A stretch of 64,000 bases of DNA from positions 2,365,922-2,429,921 of the forward strand of contig NZ_CP048289.1 of assembly GCF_014084105.1 (NCBI RefSeq). Reading direction: 5' to 3'. Position numbers and translations under genes: made by a program. The DNA comes from Streptacidiphilus sp. P02-A3a. Lineage in GTDB: Bacteria; Actinomycetota; Actinomycetes; Streptomycetales; Streptomycetaceae. This document shows positions 61,163 to 64,000 of the stretch, piece by piece. The stretch's first letter is position 1. Every line of letters begins with the position of its first letter. Under the pieces are notes generated by a model. That model did no database searches. It was not told where the DNA came from and saw nothing but the letters and a program-made list of their open reading frames with translations.

Positions 61163-61318
61163 TCAGCCCTGCTCGCGGTCCACAGTCGTGACGAAGGACC
61201 GAATTCGGTACGCCGGTACATCCTCACGTTCCGGCCACGCGTTTGCGTTGCTCTCGGCCTGCGCCTGCTTGTAGGTGCTGACGAGTTCCGCGTACTTGGG
61301 GTTGATCCACTCAGACAT
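61163..61318 (-). CDS. Small 51-aa protein, possibly truncated
   Basis: An ATG at 61318 with GGAGG at ideal spacing opens a 51-codon frame starting MSEWINPKYAELVSTYKQ and ending SFVTTVDREQG. Composition and the strong ribosome site indicate a real gene. Beyond its TGA the same frame stays open with protein-like sequence, so it may be a longer gene cut by a nonsense mutation. Family unknown to me. Confidence 0.6.
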   Translation of the reverse strand: MSEWINPKYAELVSTYKQAQAESNANAWPEREDVPAYRIRSFVTTVDREQG

Positions 61319-61461
61319 GGGTGCCTCCGATCAACAGGAGCCTACCCGCGCCGAGCCCGGGGGCTCACCCCTCCGGGCTTCGTGCAAGGTTTCTCGGGCT
61401 TCGGCATCGGGCGGATCGCACACGACGGAGCGTGCTGGCACTTCAGACGCGGGAGAAGGGG

Positions 61462-62007
61462 TCAACTGACCATCTCACTGACGGCGTTGAGCGCAGCTTC
61501 CCACGGGTACGCTGTCGGATTTCCTTCTCCGGGACGGTTAGGCACGAAGCCGCCCTCGCCGAGTAGGACGCGTACCCCGGCCCCGCGCAGGGTTCGGATG
61601 CTGCGGTCGAACTGCGGGTGCGCCAGGAACGCGCTGTTGACGCAGGGCATCGTGACGAGCGGGATGCCCTTGCCGATGGCCTCGGCCGCGAACCCGACGA
61701 TAAACGACCCGCCTGTCAGCCCCAGCGCCCAGGAGTTCAGTGTGTTGAACGTCGCCGGGGCCAACAACGCGACCGTCGCGGGCGGCCAGGGGTCCGGCTC
61801 ATGCGGCAACCGGTAGGCACTGCGCACGGGATGGCCCGTCAGCGCAGCCAGAGTGGGGAGTGCAGACTCCAGCCAGCGCGCGGCGGTTGGCGTCAACCCC
61901 AGACACACATCCCACCCTTGCCCCTGGGCCCGCTCCACGACCGCGCCGACGTCGAGCACGGGAGGGGCGGCGGAACCCAGGAGGTACAGCACGCGCGTCG
62001 AAGACAT
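61462..62007 (-). CDS. Flavoprotein (HFCD/PPC-decarboxylase-like)
   Basis: A 181-aa protein with a flavodoxin-like HFCD fold: VLYLLGSAAPPVLDVG at the N-terminus, ATVALLAPATFNTLNSWALG in the FMN-binding region (the PATxN motif), and PLVTMPCVNSAFLAHP. In actinomycetes such proteins are found beside XRE-type regulators. The specific reaction is unknown. ATG 62007 is used; it diverges from the XRE gene across about 106 bp. Confidence 0.82.
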   Translation of the reverse strand: MSSTRVLYLLGSAAPPVLDVGAVVERAQGQGWDVCLGLTPTAARWLESALPTLAALTGHPVRSAYRLPHEPDPWPPATVALLAPATFNTLNSWALGLTGGSFIVGFAAEAIGKGIPLVTMPCVNSAFLAHPQFDRSIRTLRGAGVRVLLGEGGFVPNRPGEGNPTAYPWEAALNAVSEMVS

Positions 62008-62113
62008 GTCGCCACGATGGCCGAGGCCCAGCGCAACGCGCAACCGATTGCCAGCGTGAGCGGAACGCCATTGTGTTGACGGGGAGTAACGGTACGGTTG
62101 CAGGTGACGAGTC

Positions 62114-63314
62114 ATGAACGGAGTTCAGATGCTTCCTGTGGATGACGAGCACACCGGTATGCGTATCGCCCGTTACCGAAAGCTACGGCACCTCACCCAG
62201 CGTGGACTGGCTACCGCCGCCTGCGTCTCCTACAGCATGGTCTTCCAGGTCGAGCAGGGGAGGAAGCAGCCCAGTCCGGCACTTCTCGCGGCCTTCGCAC
62301 GGATCTTGTCGGTCTCGGTGGCGGACCTCGCTGGGCAGCCCTTCCTCGCCGAGCTCCAGCAGGACCAGCTCGACGGGTTGATCAATCCGATCCGTGAGGC
62401 CCTGGACGTCTACGACTTGGGTGCCGATCCGGACATCACCCCCCCGCCCCCTGGCAGAGCTTGTCGCGGACGCGGATCGCGTGTGTGTCCTGGTGCGGGC
62501 GACGGATCTGCGCGGAGCGGCGAGCGAACTGCCGGGGCTGCTGCAGGAAACGACGACCGCAGCGCACCTGCATAGCAGCGATGCCACGTGGTCGGCCCTG
62601 GCCAGCGTGCACCGGTCGGCCTTCGACGTGGCGACGAAGCTTGGATACCACGATCTGGCGTCGATCGCTCTGGATCGGATGGCCTGGGCAGCGCACCATG
62701 CCTCGGATCCGGTGATGGCGGGGGTGCGCCAGTATCTGCGTTCTCTCGGCTACCTGCGTGCTGGTCAATATCGCACGGGCCGCAGGTTGGCTGAGATCGG
62801 CCGCCAGATGGTGGCCCTGGGCGAGTCGGGGCGTGCCCGAGATGCCGTGACAGGACAACTGTGCCTGGGGGCCGCCGTCCTGGCGGCGCGCGACCGGGAT
62901 GGGGACGCGGCCCTGGGACATGTCGATGAGGCCTATCGGATCGCCGAATCGACAGGAGAGGCCACACGGATCCACTGGTTGACCTTCGGGCCAACGAATG
63001 TGGCGGCCCATCATGCAAGCATCCTGGTGGATCAGGACTTGTACGCAGAAGCACTGATGGTCGCGAAGACGATCAAGATTCCTGCGGACTGGCCGGCATC
63101 GCGCACGGCTCATCACCGAGCCGAGATTGCTCGGGCCCAACTGTGGACCGGGCGCACCGAGGCCGCGTTTCGCAGCCTGCTGGAGGCCCGGCAGTTGGCT
63201 CCCCAGCAGACGCGGTACAGCCCTACCGTACGGGACACGGTGTCGGCGCTACTCTCGGCTAAGCGAGCCTCGCCTGACACGCTGTCGAACTTCGCCGCCT
63301 GGGTTGGCATGTAG
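62114..63314 (+). pseudogene. XRE-family regulator broken by a one-base frameshift
   Basis: The first frame (from ATG 62114) encodes a helix-turn-helix of XRE type (YRKLRHLTQRGLATAACVSY, EQGRKQPSPALLAAFARIL) and runs to a stop at 62575. From about 62450 the +1 frame continues as a helical, TPR-like ligand domain (LAELVADADRVCVLVRATD to NFAAWVGM), ending at 63314. The frames join in a run of seven C, a G and five C (62439-62451), where one extra base explains the shift. Intact length would be about 400 aa. Pseudogene, phase switch and sequencing error are all possible. Confidence 0.85.
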
Positions 63315-63346
63315 GCCCGTTCGGCCAGGTCGGGGCGTTGTCGCGG

Positions 63347-63368
63347 ACTATCACTAGGCAGTGATAGT
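63347..63368. promoter_or_regulatory. Long perfect palindrome before the 77-aa gene
   Basis: Nine-base arms ACTATCACT and AGTGATAGT separated by AGGC, 72 bp upstream of the small gene. TTGTCG (63338-63343) and GATAGT (63363-63368) at 19-bp spacing could be a weak promoter lying across it. A dimeric repressor site is the likely role. Confidence 0.65.
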
Positions 63369-63440
63369 TACCTCGTTGTCATGCGATCACTCTGTGACTG
63401 TAAGCGAGCAGTCCCTTGGAGATCCGATGGAGGTCAACTG

Positions 63441-63674
63441 ATGGACATCGATGCGGGGACGTCGGTTGTGGGTCGGCCGTGGACGTTGACGTTGGAGGTG
63501 GTGCAGTTGGAGGGGCCGGAGTTCGATCTTGAGCGGCATCGGCGGGTGGTGGAGGAGCTGATCATCCGGGATGTCTGCGACATGGTGTTCCGGCTGGAGG
63601 ACGGGGCCGTGATCCGGATCGAGTCGTACCTGGGGCGTCGCGACCCCGTGCTCGCGTTGGAGGGGCGGCCGTGA
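63441..63674 (+). CDS. Small 77-aa protein of unknown function
   Basis: A compact acidic protein with alternating hydrophobic residues (WTLTLEVVQLEG) and a helix (ERHRRVVEELIIRDVCDMV), ending near RIESYLGRRD. The ATG at 63441 is preceded by GGAGG. One cysteine, no signal peptide. I recognise no family. It follows the broken XRE gene and lies behind a long palindrome, so it could be the target of an XRE-type repressor. Confidence 0.65.
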   Translation: MDIDAGTSVVGRPWTLTLEVVQLEGPEFDLERHRRVVEELIIRDVCDMVFRLEDGAVIRIESYLGRRDPVLALEGRP

Positions 63675-63775
63675 TCGGGGCTGCTCGGGCACGCGAGTTG
63701 CGGGGTGCTGCGGCCGCGCCGGATTCGGCGGCTGTGGGAACTGCGGGGGGCGTGTCCGCAGGTGGATGCCGACGC

Positions 63776-63816
63776 CGGTGAACCCCCGTCGGCGCGGGGG
63801 CGACGGGGGTTCACCG
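63776..63816. terminator. Bidirectional terminator before aguA
   Basis: Perfect 16-bp inverted repeat (CGGTGAACCCCCGTCG and its complement) with a 9-base loop, between two convergent genes. Confidence 0.85.
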
Positions 63817-63841
63817 ACGGCGGTTCGCCGGGGTGGTGGGG

Positions 63842-64000
63842 TCAGGGCCTGGGCTGTTGCTGGGTGATGCAATGGATGCCGCCCCCGTTGGCGAAGATCT
63901 CGCGGGCGTCGACCAGGACGACCTCGCGGTCGGGGAAGTACTCGGCGAAGACCGCCGCCGCCCGCTGGTCGCGCTCGTCGTCGAAGGCGCAGAGGACGAC
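63842..64000 (-). CDS. aguA: Agmatine deiminase, C-terminal fragment
   Basis: The last 52 residues of a peptidyl-arginine-deiminase-family protein. FANGGGIHCITQQQP holds the catalytic cysteine of agmatine deiminase (the GGxxHCxTQQ motif), which converts agmatine to N-carbamoylputrescine and ammonia. VVLVDAREIF just before it is also typical. The 5' part lies beyond the right edge. Confidence 0.9.
   Translation of the reverse strand, partial: VVLCAFDDERDQRAAAVFAEYFPDREVVLVDAREIFANGGGIHCITQQQPRP

Overview
The window is high-GC DNA (roughly 70% or more G+C by eye, strong G/C preference at codon third positions, many GTG starts) from a member of the Streptomycetaceae: Streptomyces, Kitasatospora or Streptacidiphilus. 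The evidence is the core gene set pdtaR, polA, rpsA and coaE, the treZ-treY-glgX trehalose cluster, an actinobacterial cys/ssu sulfur cluster with a small cysteine-ended leader peptide, and several families typical of actinomycetes. No insertion sequence, integrase, CRISPR array, rRNA or biosynthetic cluster was recognised.

Layout. 1-9.7 kb: an amino-acid permease cut by the left edge, tRNA-Leu(CAA), the ANTAR response regulator pdtaR, a membrane-anchored unknown protein, a hotdog thioesterase, polA, a methyltransferase and rpsA with a good promoter and terminator. 9.8-14.3 kb: an MMPL exporter, coaE and an NCS2 nucleobase permease behind a promoter overlaid by nested inverted repeats. 14.3-20.8 kb: treZ, treY and glgX on the minus strand, which convert glycogen-type glucans to trehalose. 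21.1-27.2 kb: a HEPN/PLD-like protein with a DEDDh exonuclease, a second MMPL exporter behind a duplicated operator, and a PASTA membrane protein. 27.3-37.1 kb: the sulfur cluster, all on the minus strand. In transcription order it runs leader peptide, cysI, zinc-ribbon protein, cysH, cysC, cysD, cysN, ssuA, ssuB, ssuC, sirohydrochlorin chelatase. It imports sulfonates, activates and reduces sulfate, reduces sulfite, and supplies siroheme for the sulfite reductase.

37.1-52.8 kb: an AidB-like acyl-CoA dehydrogenase, a CPBP protease coupled to a membrane alpha/beta hydrolase, a lipoprotein, a YihY protein, a DUF4230 protein, a rhodanese, a coupled Ada-AlkA fusion and ogt pair for alkylation repair, MarR and LuxR regulators, a degenerate PP2C-like protein, a DUF4328 protein and a TetR regulator. 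52.8-64 kb is more accessory in character: small unknown proteins, an acetyltransferase, a divergent MarR/SDR pair around a perfect operator, a secreted peptidoglycan-binding protein, an AraC regulator, an ankyrin-like protein, and a decaying NUDIX/flavoprotein/XRE neighbourhood in which the XRE gene carries a one-base frameshift in a C-rich run. A 77-residue unknown protein behind a long palindrome and the 3' end of agmatine deiminase close the window.

The observations I rate highest are the cysteine leader peptide and uncharacterised zinc-ribbon gene of the sulfur cluster, the operator-promoter designs at 12.70-12.77 and 23.42-23.49 kb, the 10-bp phased repeats upstream of ada-alkA, the HEPN plus exonuclease pair, and the decayed XRE module. 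All functions are read from sequence and family knowledge; no database search was possible.
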